Positions 1 through 8,606 of a DNA stretch of 64,000 nucleotides are shown here, piece by piece. Made by a program: the position numbers and the translations under genes. Source of the stretch: Hyphomicrobiales bacterium (GTDB taxonomy: Bacteria > Pseudomonadota > Alphaproteobacteria > Rhizobiales > Rhizobiaceae); NCBI GenBank assembly GCA_900473205.1, contig UCLB01000027.1, forward strand, positions 124,001 through 188,000, written 5' to 3'. Position 1 is the first letter of the stretch. Each line of letters starts with the position of its first letter. The notes below the pieces were generated by a model. That model did no database searches and was not told where the DNA came from. It worked only from the letters and a program-made list of their open reading frames with translations.

Positions 1-750
1 GCGATTGTTGAGCGGCAGGAAGTCGAATAGCGCACGGACCGCCTCCAGTGCTTCGATGTCGTTTTCATAAGCACCATCGGCGACAGATGATTTTCGGGTG
101 TGGGTGGAGGCGCCGCCCAGTTCTTCCGCGGTGACGATCTCGTTTGTGACGGTTTTCACCACATCCGGCCCGGTGACGAACATGTAGGAGGTATCGCGCA
201 CCATAAAGATGAAATCCGTCATGGCTGGCGAATAGACCGCGCCGCCAGCGCAGGGGCCCATGATGACGGAGATTTGCGGGATGACGCCTGATACTTCGGC
301 GTTGCGGCGGAAGACCTCGGCGTAACCGGCCAGCGACGCCACGCCTTCCTGAATACGCGCACCGCCGCTATCGTTAAGGCCGATCAGCGGCGCACCGGCG
401 CGCACCGCCATATCCATGACCTTGCAAATCTTCTGCGCATGGGTTTCGGACAGCGAGCCGCCCAGAACGGTGAAATCCTGGCTGAAGACGTAGACTTGCC
501 GGCCGTTGATGGTGCCCCAGCCGGTGACGACGCCATCGCCCGCTACTTTTTGCTCCGCCATGCCGAAATCCACCGCGCGGTGGGTGACATACATGTCGTA
601 TTCTTCGAAGGAACCTTCATCGAGCAGAACATCAAGGCGCTCCCGCGCCGTCAGCTTGCCCTTGGCATGTTGCGCATCGATGCGCTTCTGGCCTCCGCCG
701 AGCCTTGCTTGCGCCCGGCGCGCGTCCAATTCCTTGAGAACCGTCGGCAT
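1..750 (-). CDS. pccB: Propionyl-CoA carboxylase beta chain (carboxyltransferase), 3' end outside window
   Basis: The protein transfers CO2 from carboxybiotin to propionyl-CoA, giving methylmalonyl-CoA, a cytoplasmic step in odd-chain fatty acid and branched amino acid catabolism. The 250 residues in the window open with MPTVLKEL and continue with the N-terminal carboxyltransferase fold, including GKLTARERL, a [11 protein letters not shown] acyl-CoA/oxyanion segment and [12 protein letters not shown]. Those features match PccB rather than AccD. The ATG at 748-750 is preceded by GGGAGG at normal spacing. The gene runs off the left edge, so its C-terminal half and its pccA partner are not seen. 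MccB at 60690-62297 is a paralogue. Confidence 0.93.
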   Translation of the reverse strand, partial: MPTVLKELDARRAQARLGGGQKRIDAQHAKGKLTARERLDVLLDEGSFEEYDMYVTHRAVDFGMAEQKVAGDGVVTGWGTINGRQVYVFSQDFTVLGGSLSETHAQKICKVMDMAVRAGAPLIGLNDSGGARIQEGVASLAGYAEVFRRNAEVSGVIPQISVIMGPCAGGAVYSPAMTDFIFMVRDTSYMFVTGPDVVKTVTNEIVTAEELGGASTHTRKSSVADGAYENDIEALEAVRALFDFLPLNNR

Positions 751-848
751 GCAACCTCCCTCATGCTGATATCGTCACATAGGCTTAGACGTGAAATCTC
801 GAATTGAAAACAGTCTATTACGGCCAGATGTGAGGATTTCGATCTGGA

Positions 849-1604
849 TTAGAGAGATTGCGCCGCATTAATGGAGGAGACGAAGCGGCGTGTACGCTCC
901 TGTTTGGGGGCACGGAAAATGGCTTCGGCAGTCCCCGTTTCCACCACTTTGCCAGCTTCCAAAAACACGACATTGTTGGCGATGCGCGACGCAAGGCGCA
1001 GATCGTGGGTGGCCATGACCATGGTGGTTCCCTCGCGGGCCAATTGGCCAAGCACGTCAACGACTTCCTCTGAAAGTTCCGGGTCTAGCGCCGAGGTCGG
1101 CTCGTCGCATAGCAGCACCTGCGGCGAGGGGCCGAGCGCGCGGGCAATGGCAACGCGCTGCTGCTGGCCGCCGGAGAGATTGGCGGGCCAGGCATCGGCC
1201 TTGTGCGCCATGCCGACCTTGGTCAGAAGCTCCATGGCGCGATCTCTTGCCTTCTCGCGCGACCATTTCTGCACGATCAACAAGCCTTCCATGACGTTTT
1301 CAATCGCGGTGCGATGCGGAAACAGCTGGAAGTTTTGGAACACCATACCCGTCTGACGGCGGATTTTCTGGATGGATTGCCACGTCACTTTCTTGCCTGA
1401 GGTAAATGCAATCGAGTCGGTGCCGATGCGCACCGTGCCCTCGGTCGGCAGCTCCAGCAGGTTGATGCAGCGCAGCAGCGTGCTTTTGCCGCCGCCGGAT
1501 GGGCCAACCAGCGCTGTGACGCTGCCTTCTGGAAATGTCAGCGAAATGTCTTTGAGGATGACAGCATCGCCGAAGCGTTTTTCGATATTGGAAAGCTCGA
1601 TCAT
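849..1604 (-). CDS. Polar amino acid ABC transporter ATP-binding protein
   Basis: This is the cytoplasmic ATPase of a polar amino acid importer. The 251 residues hold a Walker A motif GPSGGGKS at 34-41, a Q-loop in MVFQNFQLFPH, the signature LSGGQQQR, a Walker B ending in LLCDEPTSALD and the H-loop histidine in MATHDLRLA. Length and motifs fit the GlnQ/TcyN family. Its ATG overlaps the stop of the upstream permease by four bases (ATGA), so the two are probably translationally coupled. It is the last gene of the SBP-permease-ATPase operon. The binding protein suggests cystine or a related amino acid, but the ATPase itself says nothing about substrate. Confidence 0.93.
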   Translation of the reverse strand: MIELSNIEKRFGDAVILKDISLTFPEGSVTALVGPSGGGKSTLLRCINLLELPTEGTVRIGTDSIAFTSGKKVTWQSIQKIRRQTGMVFQNFQLFPHRTAIENVMEGLLIVQKWSREKARDRAMELLTKVGMAHKADAWPANLSGGQQQRVAIARALGPSPQVLLCDEPTSALDPELSEEVVDVLGQLAREGTTMVMATHDLRLASRIANNVVFLEAGKVVETGTAEAIFRAPKQERTRRFVSSINAAQSL

Positions 1605-2281
1605 CGGCTGTTCTCCATCATGCCGCCATAACGGGCAAACCGCACTTCCAGCCGCGCCTGCAGGTTGGACAGCACGGAACTGAGGGCGAGATAGATGAGG
1701 GCGGCTTCAATGTAGAGGATAAGCGGTTCATACGTGGTGGCGACGATGCGCTGTGCGGACTGGAAAAGCTCCGGCACGGTGATAGCAGCGGCAAGCGACG
1801 TGTCTTTGACCAGCGAGATGAAGGTGTTGGACAGCGGCGGCACGGCCACACGGCTTGCCTGCGGAAGAATGGTGCGCTGCATGGCTTGACGCCAGCTCAT
1901 ACCGGTCGAAAACGCTGCTTCCCACTGGCCTTTGGGCACCGAGGAAATGGCGGCACGGATGATTTCAGACGTGTAGGCGCCGACATTCAGCGTGAAACCG
2001 ATCAGCGCTGCCGAAAAGGCATCCAGCAGAATTCCGACACTCGGCAGGCCGTAGAAGATGACGAAAAGCTGCACCAGTAGCGGCGTGCCTCTGATAACCC
2101 AGACGTAGAAGCGGGCAATCAGCCTCAGCGGCGTCGGCCCGAAGAGGCGGGCAACGGCGGTTGCGAGGCCAAGGATCAGGCCGAACAGAAAGGAGAGCAA
2201 TGTCAGAGGGATGGTGAACTTCACGCCGGCCCAAAGCAGTGTGGGCAGGGAATCCATCATCAGTTGAAGCCAGTGCGGCAC
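1601..2281 (-). CDS. Polar amino acid ABC transporter permease (His/Glu/Gln/cystine family)
   Basis: This inner-membrane permease of 226 residues belongs to the HisMQ/TcyL family. Hydrophobic segments occur near residues 20-45, 60-85, 95-115 and 180-205. The EAA loop that contacts the ATPase reads EAAFSTGMSWRQAM. The conserved GTPLLVQLFVIFYGLP segment is typical of polar amino acid permeases. Only one permease gene is present, so the channel is probably a homodimer. It sits between the binding-protein gene, with a hairpin in the gap, and the overlapping ATPase gene. Confidence 0.92.
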   Translation of the reverse strand: MPHWLQLMMDSLPTLLWAGVKFTIPLTLLSFLFGLILGLATAVARLFGPTPLRLIARFYVWVIRGTPLLVQLFVIFYGLPSVGILLDAFSAALIGFTLNVGAYTSEIIRAAISSVPKGQWEAAFSTGMSWRQAMQRTILPQASRVAVPPLSNTFISLVKDTSLAAAITVPELFQSAQRIVATTYEPLILYIEAALIYLALSSVLSNLQARLEVRFARYGGMMENSR

Positions 2282-2304
2282 GGAAAACCCCTCAATAAAA
2301 ACGA

Positions 2305-2326
2305 AGTCCGGCGCTAACGCCGGACT
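2305..2326 (-). terminator. Intercistronic stem-loop with T-tract between SBP and permease genes
   Basis: A perfect 9-bp stem (AGTCCGGCG with CGCCGGACT) closes a 4-base loop. Read on the minus strand it is followed within three bases by TTTTT. It lies in the 107-base gap after the binding-protein gene, where partial termination or 3'-end protection would leave more SBP mRNA than permease mRNA. That use is common for such operons but is inferred here. A second imperfect GC-rich hairpin lies just upstream at about 2359-2382. Confidence 0.7.
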
Positions 2327-2388
2327 GTTTGGTCTGGTTTGGATAATGGCTTATTTTCCCTGGGGATAATAGACCCCTGGGTAGCGGC

Positions 2389-3162
2389 TTACTTGGAGAC
2401 GTCCTGACCGAAATACTTGTCGGAAATCGTCTTGTAGGTGCCGTCAGCCTTAATGTCCGTCAGCGCCTTGTTAATAGCGGCAACGAGGTCTTCGTCACCC
2501 TTGCGCACGATGATGCCGGAATAATCTGCATTCGGCTGTTCAGCCACGATCTTCACCGGGGCCTGCGGCTGCTTCTTCTTGAAATCAAGGAAGGACAGGC
2601 TGTCATTGATGGTCGCATCGGCGCGACCGGTCAGAACCAGCTGGATCGACTGGTCGAAACCATCCGTGCCAACAAGCTCAGCGCCTGCCTCGGTTGCCAG
2701 CTTCCCGAAGTTACTGGTGAGCGATTGCGCCGACTTCTTGCCCTTCAGGTCTGTAAAGCCCTTGATATCAGTGTTCTTCTCGCTGACGATCAGCACAGCC
2801 TTGGATGCGATATATGGCTCGGAGAACGCATATTTCTGCTTGCGGGCTTCGGTAATGCCGACCTGGTTGATGACAGCGTCGTAGCGCTTGGAATCAAGAC
2901 CAGCGATCAGGCCATCCCACTTGCCTTCAACGAATTCGGCCTTGACGCCGAGCTTCTTTGCGACGGCTTCGCCAATTTCCACATCGAAACCAACCAGCTT
3001 GTTGGCAGAATCGTGGAAGGTGAAGGGAGCATAGGTGCCCTCGGTGCCGATCTTGATGACACCTGCGGACTTGATCTGGTCAAGGTTCTCGCCAGCGAAA
3101 GAGTAAGAGGCGGTGGCGGCGGTGAACGCAGCGGCAGTGGTGATTGTCTTGAGCCAGTTCAT
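2389..3162 (-). CDS. Amino acid ABC transporter substrate-binding protein, cystine-binding type
   Basis: This periplasmic binding protein of 257 residues is in the SBP_bac_3 family. It has a Sec signal peptide (MNWLKTITTAAAFTAATASYSFA, cut before GEN). The mature part carries IGTEGTYAPFTFHD, then KWDGLIAGLDSKRYDAVINQV, which closely resembles E. coli cystine-binding TcyJ/FliY as I recall it. That is the only basis for suggesting cystine. The gene is first in the operon and its promoter must lie in the 373-base gap shared with minC. The hairpin after its stop suggests extra expression relative to the permease and ATPase. Confidence 0.9.
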   Translation of the reverse strand: MNWLKTITTAAAFTAATASYSFAGENLDQIKSAGVIKIGTEGTYAPFTFHDSANKLVGFDVEIGEAVAKKLGVKAEFVEGKWDGLIAGLDSKRYDAVINQVGITEARKQKYAFSEPYIASKAVLIVSEKNTDIKGFTDLKGKKSAQSLTSNFGKLATEAGAELVGTDGFDQSIQLVLTGRADATINDSLSFLDFKKKQPQAPVKIVAEQPNADYSGIIVRKGDEDLVAAINKALTDIKADGTYKTISDKYFGQDVSK

Positions 3163-3535
3163 TTGTATTCCTTTCAGGATTTTCTAAGCACATCTCATCC
3201 CATAAAACATGCGCGTTTAAACGGCAGAAAGACGCAAAAAGATGCAGAATAAGAGAATATTTTTCTCTTGTTTGGGCTGTTTCCTGTGCGCCGCCATGGC
3301 GGCTGGGAGTTGGGAGGTTCAGCGGCCCGTCCAAACCCTAGAAAAGACCGGCGCGACAAACCATGTCGCTTGCAGAATCACTTGGAATTTCAGTCGCATG
3401 GCTAGTTTTTGAGGTAAGGGAATTCCGGCCCTGTCAAGGGGTTCGCGAGGTTAATTTTTGCGGCTGGAAAAGGGCTCTGTTAACCATTTGTTAACCACAT
3501 TTGGGGTACCTAATGTCAATGATTTGTTTACCAAG
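3163..3535. promoter_or_regulatory. Divergent intergenic region between amino acid ABC operon and minCDE
   Basis: No gene is supported in these 373 bases. They must hold the minus-strand promoter of the binding-protein operon and the plus-strand promoter of minCDE. The right end contains a full CtrA-type site (separate entry). An in-frame TTG at 3458 could extend minC upstream, but the extension would be read through the CtrA-type site and has no clear ribosome binding site. I therefore treat it as noncoding. Confidence 0.6.
3480..3495 (+). promoter_or_regulatory. Predicted CtrA-binding box upstream of minC
   Basis: The sequence TTAA-CCATTTG-TTAAC is a perfect match to the TTAA-N7-TTAAC consensus bound by the alphaproteobacterial cell-cycle regulator CtrA. 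It lies 41 bases upstream of the minC ATG, where it could overlap the promoter. CtrA control of minCDE has been reported in Sinorhizobium meliloti. Occupancy in this organism is inferred. Confidence 0.65.
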
Positions 3536-4270
3536 ATGACCAAAGTGCTAACAGACCCACGCTCAATCCGTATTAAAGGCCGTTCATTTCTGGCGGTCGT
3601 GCTGTCTCCCGAACAGCCGCTCGACCAATGGCTGGAGCGACTCGATGATCTGGCGGCGCGTTCTGCCGGGTTCTTCCTGTCGCGCCCCGTGGTGTTGGAT
3701 GTAGCGGAGCTGAAGCTCGACAAGGCCGGGCTGAAAGCGCTTCTCGCAGAGCTCGTGTCGCGCAATGTCGCCATCATGGGCATCGAGGGCGCGCGCCCTT
3801 CCATGATCGAGCAAGGTATGCCGCCGGCGCTGAAGGGTGGCAAGGCTGCGTCTGACATTGAAGTCGAGCCGGTGTCGCTGGCCACTGTCGAGGTTGCAGA
3901 GGAGCCGACGAAGGCTCCGGTGACGGAGATTCGCAGCGTCGTTCAGTCGTTGATGATCAGCGAGCCGGTGCGCTCCGGTCAGTCGGTGATCTTTCCGGAA
4001 GGCGATGTAACCATCGTCGGTTCCGTTGCCTCTGGTGCAGAAGTCATCGCAGGCGGATCGATCCACATTTACGGCGCACTGCGCGGACGCGCCATGGCGG
4101 GTTCGCTCGGAAATGCTTCGGCACGCATATTCTGCAAGAAGCTGGAAGCCGAATTGCTGGCCATCGATGGCGTCTACAAGGTGGCAGAAGACATAGACCC
4201 GAAACTTCGCGGTCAGGCGGTTCAGCTGTGGCTGGAAAACGATACGATCAAGGCGGACAAACTCAATTAA
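3536..4270 (+). CDS. minC: Septum site-determining protein MinC
   Basis: MinC inhibits FtsZ polymerisation away from midcell when MinD brings it to the membrane. From the ATG at 3536 the protein is 244 residues. The N-terminal FtsZ-inhibiting domain begins ITKG-like (TKVLTDPRSIRIKGRSFL), a linker follows near residues 105-140, and the C-terminal right-handed beta-helix contains RSGQSVIFPEGD, GAEVIAGGSIHIYG and LRGRA. This start matches the N-terminus of rhizobial MinC proteins I remember. The TTG at 3458 would add 26 residues across the CtrA-type box. No strong Shine-Dalgarno precedes either start. It heads the minCDE operon. Confidence 0.93.
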   Translation: MTKVLTDPRSIRIKGRSFLAVVLSPEQPLDQWLERLDDLAARSAGFFLSRPVVLDVAELKLDKAGLKALLAELVSRNVAIMGIEGARPSMIEQGMPPALKGGKAASDIEVEPVSLATVEVAEEPTKAPVTEIRSVVQSLMISEPVRSGQSVIFPEGDVTIVGSVASGAEVIAGGSIHIYGALRGRAMAGSLGNASARIFCKKLEAELLAIDGVYKVAEDIDPKLRGQAVQLWLENDTIKADKLN

Positions 4271-4299
4271 GCCGCATGCGGCAAGAACAGGAGAGCAGG

Positions 4300-5112
4300 A
4301 TGGGGAAGGTAGTCGTCGTTACTTCCGGTAAAGGAGGCGTTGGTAAAACAACGTCGACCGCCGCGCTCGGTGCAGCGCTGGCACAGAAGAAAGAAAAAGT
4401 CGTCGTCGTGGATTTCGACGTCGGTCTTCGTAATCTCGATCTGGTCATGGGTGCGGAACGCCGCGTCGTGTATGATCTGGTCAATGTCATTCAGGGCGAT
4501 GCCAAGCTGCCGCAGGCGCTGATCCGCGACAAGCGTCTCGACACGCTGTTTCTGCTGCCCGCCTCGCAGACGCGCGACAAGGATAACTTGACGCCTGAGG
4601 GCGTCGAGTGGGTCATTGCCGAACTCAAAAAGCATTTCGACTGGGTCATCTGCGATAGCCCGGCCGGTATCGAACGCGGTGCTACGCTGGCCATGCGCCA
4701 CGCGGATGTTGCCGTGGTTGTTACCAACCCGGAAGTCTCCTCCGTTCGCGACTCCGACCGTATCATAGGTCTTCTAGATTCCAAGACGCTCAAGGCCGAG
4801 CGCGGCGAGCGGATGGAAAAACACCTGTTGCTGACCCGTTACGATTCGGCCCGCGCCGAGCGTGGCGATATGCTGAAGGTAGATGACGTTCTGGAAATTC
4901 TTTCCATTCCGCTGCTGGGAATTATTCCTGAAAGCATGGACGTGCTGCGCGCATCCAACGTCGGTGCGCCTGTGACGCTGGCCGATGCAAAATCAGCACC
5001 TGCCATGGCTTATTTCGATGCGGCGCGCCGTCTTTGCGGTGAAGATCTGCCTATCGTTATTCCAGGTGAAAAGCGTGGCATATTCTCCAAGATATTTGGG
5101 AGGGCCGCATGA
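4300..5112 (+). CDS. minD: Septum site-determining ATPase MinD
   Basis: MinD is a membrane-binding ATPase of the ParA/MinD family that recruits MinC and oscillates or forms a gradient with MinE. The 270 residues equal the E. coli length. The deviant Walker A motif GKGGVGKTT at 10-18 includes both lysines, and the C-terminus carries the amphipathic membrane-targeting helix ([13 protein letters not shown]). The ATG at 4300 follows AGGAGAG, which settles the start against an in-frame upstream one at 4228 inside minC. It overlaps minE by four bases. Confidence 0.97.
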   Translation: MGKVVVVTSGKGGVGKTTSTAALGAALAQKKEKVVVVDFDVGLRNLDLVMGAERRVVYDLVNVIQGDAKLPQALIRDKRLDTLFLLPASQTRDKDNLTPEGVEWVIAELKKHFDWVICDSPAGIERGATLAMRHADVAVVVTNPEVSSVRDSDRIIGLLDSKTLKAERGERMEKHLLLTRYDSARAERGDMLKVDDVLEILSIPLLGIIPESMDVLRASNVGAPVTLADAKSAPAMAYFDAARRLCGEDLPIVIPGEKRGIFSKIFGRAA

Positions 5113-5369
5113 GCATCTTCAGCCTCTTCCGCAAGCCGAAATCGGCACCTCTTGCCCGTGAACGTTTGCAGGTTTTGCTGGCCCATGAGCGTAACGGCGT
5201 CGGCAACGAGTTGGTCGCGGTGCTGCGTGAGGAAATTCTCGCTGTCATCGCCAAGCATGTGCAGATCGACAGCGACAAGGTTCACGTCAAGATGGACAGC
5301 GACGAGCACGTCTCGCTTCTGGAAATCGACGTCGAAATTCCACTGAGCGCCAGCCTGCGCGCAGCTTGA
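5109..5369 (+). CDS. minE: Cell division topological specificity factor MinE
   Basis: MinE stimulates MinD ATPase activity and restricts MinCD to the poles. The 86 residues show the N-terminal amphipathic membrane-binding stretch ([11 protein letters not shown]), the anti-MinCD helix [13 protein letters not shown] and a C-terminal dimerisation domain ending EIDVEIPLS. Length is normal for the family. The ATG overlaps the minD stop (ATGA), indicating translational coupling. A strong terminator follows 15 bases after the stop. Confidence 0.96.
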   Translation: MSIFSLFRKPKSAPLARERLQVLLAHERNGVGNELVAVLREEILAVIAKHVQIDSDKVHVKMDSDEHVSLLEIDVEIPLSASLRAA

Positions 5370-5384
5370 TCAATGCCAAATGAA

Positions 5385-5418
5385 AAAGCCGCCCGGATGA
5401 TCGTCCGGGCGGCTTTTC
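5385..5418. terminator. Bidirectional rho-independent terminator after minE
   Basis: A 14-bp stem (AAAAGCCGCCCGGA with TCCGGGCGGCTTTT) closes a 6-base loop. It has A-runs on one side and T-runs on the other, so it can terminate minCDE transcripts and the convergent MFS gene that ends at 5426. Confidence 0.92.
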
Positions 5419-5425
5419 TGTGGGC

Positions 5426-6631
5426 TTAATGTGCGTGTCTTCGGCTGGGCAGACGCGGCAGGAAAACCGTGAGCAGGCCAAGCAGCGGCATGTAGGAGCA
5501 AAGGCGGAAGACGAACTCTATGCCTTCGCGGTCTGCAAAGACGCCGAGAACCGCAGCACCAATGCCGCCGAAGCCGAAGGCAAAGCCGAAGAACATGCCG
5601 GCAATCAGCCCCACACGTCCCGGCACCAGTTCCTGAGCAAAAACGACGATGGCCGAAAATGCCGAGGAGAAAATGAAGCCGATCAGCACGACAAGCGCTG
5701 CCGTCCAGAACAGGTTGGCGTAGGGCAGCATGAGGGCGAAGGGAATGACGCCCAGAATCGAAAACCAGATGACGATGCGCGAACCGAAACGGTCGCCGAT
5801 AGGGCCGCCGAAGAACACGCCCGCAGCCGATGCGCCGAGGAAAAGGAAGAGCAGCAACTGCGCATCCTGAACCGAAAGGCCGAACTTCTCGATCGTGTAG
5901 AAGGTGAAGTAGCTGGAAAGGCTGGCGAGATAGGCATTCTTGGTGGCCGTCAGAATAAGCAACACGACGAGCGTCACCAGCACCTTGTTTTTGGACAGGG
6001 GCAAAGTGCGGCTGACGGGTGGGCGGCCTGCATTGCTGCGGCGGTGGCGGCTGTACCAGACGCTGACCCAGGACAGAACGGCAAATCCGGCAAGAGCAAT
6101 CAGCGAAAACCAGCTGAGGCTTTCCTGCCCATAGGGTAGCACGATGAAGGCTGCGAGAAGCGGCCCGATGGCCGTACCCGTATTGCCGCCGACCTGAAAG
6201 AAGGATTGCGCCAGACCATGGCGACCGCCGGAGGCGACGCGCGCAACGCGGGATGCTTCCGGGTGGAAAATGGCCGAACCGACGCCGATCATGCAGGCGC
6301 CGATAACGAGAACCGGAAAGCTGTGAGCATAGGCAAGCGTTATCAGGCCTGCACAGGTGGAGAGCATGGCAACGGGCAACGAAAACGGCATCGGCCATTT
6401 GTCCGTCGCAATGCCCACGGCTGGCTGCAACAGCGAGGCAGTGACCTGAAAGGCGAAGGTCAGCAGGCCGATCTGAACGAAGTCCAGCGCATAATTCGCC
6501 TTCAAAAGCGGGTAGAGCGACGTCAGCAGCGATTGCATGATGTCGTTGAGCATGTGGCAAAAGCTCGCCGCTGCAATGATGGAAAACGTCGTTTTTTCGG
6601 CTGTGAAGCTCGTGCTGGTCACACTCGCCAT
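5426..6631 (-). CDS. MFS transporter, fosmidomycin-resistance (Fsr) type
   Basis: This is a 401-residue inner-membrane exporter of the major facilitator superfamily with about 12 hydrophobic segments. Fsr-like features are the FCHMLNDIMQSLLTSLYPLLK opening (shown here only in part), GIATDKWP in the loop between helices 2 and 3, and IFHPEASRVAR followed by GLAQSFFQVGGN. The ATG at 6631 has GGAG upstream. A longer reading frame extends to 6772 but lacks signals and would overlap the divergent regulator. The gene is divergent from an AraC regulator that may control it. The substrate is unknown. Confidence 0.85.
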   Translation of the reverse strand: MASVTSTSFTAEKTTFSIIAAASFCHMLNDIMQSLLTSLYPLLKANYALDFVQIGLLTFAFQVTASLLQPAVGIATDKWPMPFSLPVAMLSTCAGLITLAYAHSFPVLVIGACMIGVGSAIFHPEASRVARVASGGRHGLAQSFFQVGGNTGTAIGPLLAAFIVLPYGQESLSWFSLIALAGFAVLSWVSVWYSRHRRSNAGRPPVSRTLPLSKNKVLVTLVVLLILTATKNAYLASLSSYFTFYTIEKFGLSVQDAQLLLFLFLGASAAGVFFGGPIGDRFGSRIVIWFSILGVIPFALMLPYANLFWTAALVVLIGFIFSSAFSAIVVFAQELVPGRVGLIAGMFFGFAFGFGGIGAAVLGVFADREGIEFVFRLCSYMPLLGLLTVFLPRLPSRRHAH

Positions 6632-6749
6632 GTTGATTTTCTCCGCATATCCGTCACAAGACGGCAAGTCTTCAATTTGCGGCTCTTGTACGCCCATTGT
6701 GCGCGGCCTGCTTTTGTGCTTTGGTCTATTTCTTTCGAGAGTGGGCCAA

Positions 6750-7601
6750 ATGCGCAGCCGTCGATCCGCCACAGACTATCCACGCCATGATGATGAGTAC
6801 GAGGCCCATACCGCGCTTCTGTCCTTCATCGATGGCACCAATGAGTCTGTTCTGGCTCTGCGCCGCATCTATCCTGCCGGTTCAAAAGGGCCTGTCCACT
6901 CGCACAAGAAGACCCAGCTCTGGTTCGCCCGCAGCGGAGTCGTCATTGTCAGCACAGCCGATGGGCGCTGGATGATCCCACCGGGCCACGGCCTCATCAT
7001 TCCCGCCGGTTTGCAGCATTCAAGCGAAATGATCAGCCCGGTTGAGATGCATTCCGTCTATGTGCATCCGGATGTGATCACTTCCGACCGCCCGCGTGTG
7101 GTGGAGGTAACGGTTCTGGCGAGTAATCTGATCGAGGAACTGGTCCGTGACGATCCAAGCAGGTCGAACGCTCGAAGACGCGAGCTGGTGATGGAACTGA
7201 TGATGGATGAGATCAGCCAGCTTCCCGAACAGCCGCTCGGGCTACCTTTTCCCGCCAATGCCAACATCGCTGCACTCTGCCGCCACTTCCTTCTGGCGCC
7301 AGAAGCTAATGCGAGCATTGATGATTGGGCGCAAACGCTTGGCATGAGCCGCCGCACATTCACCCGGGTTTTTCGGGCGGAAACCGGTGTGAGCTTTGTG
7401 ACCTGGCGTCAGCAAGCCTGCATTTTCGCCTCTCTGCCGCGCCTTGCCAGCGGTGAGACGGTGACGAATGTGGCGCTGGATGCGGGTTACGAGAACGTAT
7501 CTGCCTTTACCACCATGTTTCGCCGCATGCTGGGCAGTTCGCCCAGTGCCTATCTGAAGTCATCGGGCATGCGCAATACGCTGGCATCTGCCGAGGCGTG
7601 A
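6750..7601 (+). CDS. AraC-family transcriptional regulator (cupin + HTH), NimR-like
   Basis: This 283-residue regulator has an N-terminal cupin sensor (KGPVHSHKKTQLWFARSG and a PPGHGLIIPAG loop). The C-terminal double HTH contains DDWAQTLGMSRRTFTRVFRAETG and TNVALDAGYENVSAFTTMFRR. The layout resembles E. coli NimR, which controls a divergent MFS exporter gene, and the arrangement here is the same. The start is uncertain: ATG at 6750 is used, with an in-frame GTG at 6741. Local control of the exporter is inferred. Confidence 0.85.
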   Translation: MRSRRSATDYPRHDDEYEAHTALLSFIDGTNESVLALRRIYPAGSKGPVHSHKKTQLWFARSGVVIVSTADGRWMIPPGHGLIIPAGLQHSSEMISPVEMHSVYVHPDVITSDRPRVVEVTVLASNLIEELVRDDPSRSNARRRELVMELMMDEISQLPEQPLGLPFPANANIAALCRHFLLAPEANASIDDWAQTLGMSRRTFTRVFRAETGVSFVTWRQQACIFASLPRLASGETVTNVALDAGYENVSAFTTMFRRMLGSSPSAYLKSSGMRNTLASAEA

Positions 7602-7611
7602 GCATGCAAAA

Positions 7612-8511
7612 TCAGCTGTCTTTCGCCTGTTCCAGAAGCCAGTTCACCAGTTTCGATGCCGCCGCCTTTCTGTCCTTGGAGCCGACTAACCAGTAGCCCC
7701 GCTCCGGCGCTTCCAATGTTGGCCCGACGCCAACCAGCGCACCACTTTCCAAAAGATTGTCCACCAGACCGGACCAGCCAAGCGCCACCCCCTGACCTTC
7801 GACTGCGGATTGAACGACGAGCGAATAAGTATTGAAGCTGATGTCGCCCCGGCCTTGGCTTGCGCTTCTCTTTACCCCAACACGGGTGAAGTAGCTGGCC
7901 CAATCGAACCATGTCGATGCCCATGAACTGTCTAGGTGAACGAGCTTTAGCTTGGCAAATTGTTCGGCTTTGGCTTCGTCGGGCGGACAGTCCAAAAAAC
8001 CCGGCGCGCATACCGGTCTGACCTTCTCCGGCAAAAGAAGTGTCGCATTGTCGCCTGCCTCCTGTCTGCTGCCGAAAATAATCAGCACGTCGTCATCATC
8101 GGCGCTCTGGCTTCTCGGGTTTTGGGTCGCGGCGATTTTGATGTTGATATCGGGATATCGCGCCCGGAAATCCTGCATGCGCGGAATGAGCCAGAGCGAC
8201 GAGAAAGCATAGTCCATGTGCAGCCGCACGGTGGGCCGTTCCGTGGCTTTGAATTCGCCCGTCAGTTGATCGATCTCGGCCACATTGCGCGCAGCCAGTT
8301 CATAAAGCCTCGTGCCTTCCGGCGTCAGTTCCACACCACGATGCTGGCGCTTCAAAAGCTTAACGCCCAACTCATCTTCCAGACGGCGCATCTGGTAGCT
8401 TACGGCGGGCTGGGTCAGGCCGAGTTCCTGTGCGGCTGCCGTCAGGCTTCCGCGCTTGCCGATTTCCACCAGCATTCTCATCCATCCCAAATCAATCGGT
8501 CGTTCTGCCAT
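7612..8511 (-). CDS. LysR-family regulator, choline-sulfate utilisation type
   Basis: This is a 299-residue LysR regulator. The N-terminal winged HTH includes RGSLTAAAQELGLTQPAVSYQM, and the C-terminal effector domain contains the VQSAVEGQGVALGW segment common in GcvA-like members. It is divergent from choX and betC across 95 bases, the context of the putative choline-sulfate utilisation regulator family. It probably controls choX-betC and itself. The inducer, likely choline or choline-O-sulfate, is inferred from context. No good ribosome binding site is seen before the ATG. Confidence 0.82.
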   Translation of the reverse strand: MAERPIDLGWMRMLVEIGKRGSLTAAAQELGLTQPAVSYQMRRLEDELGVKLLKRQHRGVELTPEGTRLYELAARNVAEIDQLTGEFKATERPTVRLHMDYAFSSLWLIPRMQDFRARYPDINIKIAATQNPRSQSADDDDVLIIFGSRQEAGDNATLLLPEKVRPVCAPGFLDCPPDEAKAEQFAKLKLVHLDSSWASTWFDWASYFTRVGVKRSASQGRGDISFNTYSLVVQSAVEGQGVALGWSGLVDNLLESGALVGVGPTLEAPERGYWLVGSKDRKAAASKLVNWLLEQAKDS

Positions 8512-8606
8512 AAAAAATCCTTTTGCCAGATATCAAAAATTATCCGCTTCACGGCAGAGATCAATCTGTTGTTGACTAAAATTCTGGAAAATCAGGAGGG
8601 ACAGCA

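Noticed and set aside
8572-8577. TTGACT as a possible -35 element for choX
   Set aside because: It lies only 30 bases before the ATG, so a -10 element would collide with the ribosome binding site.
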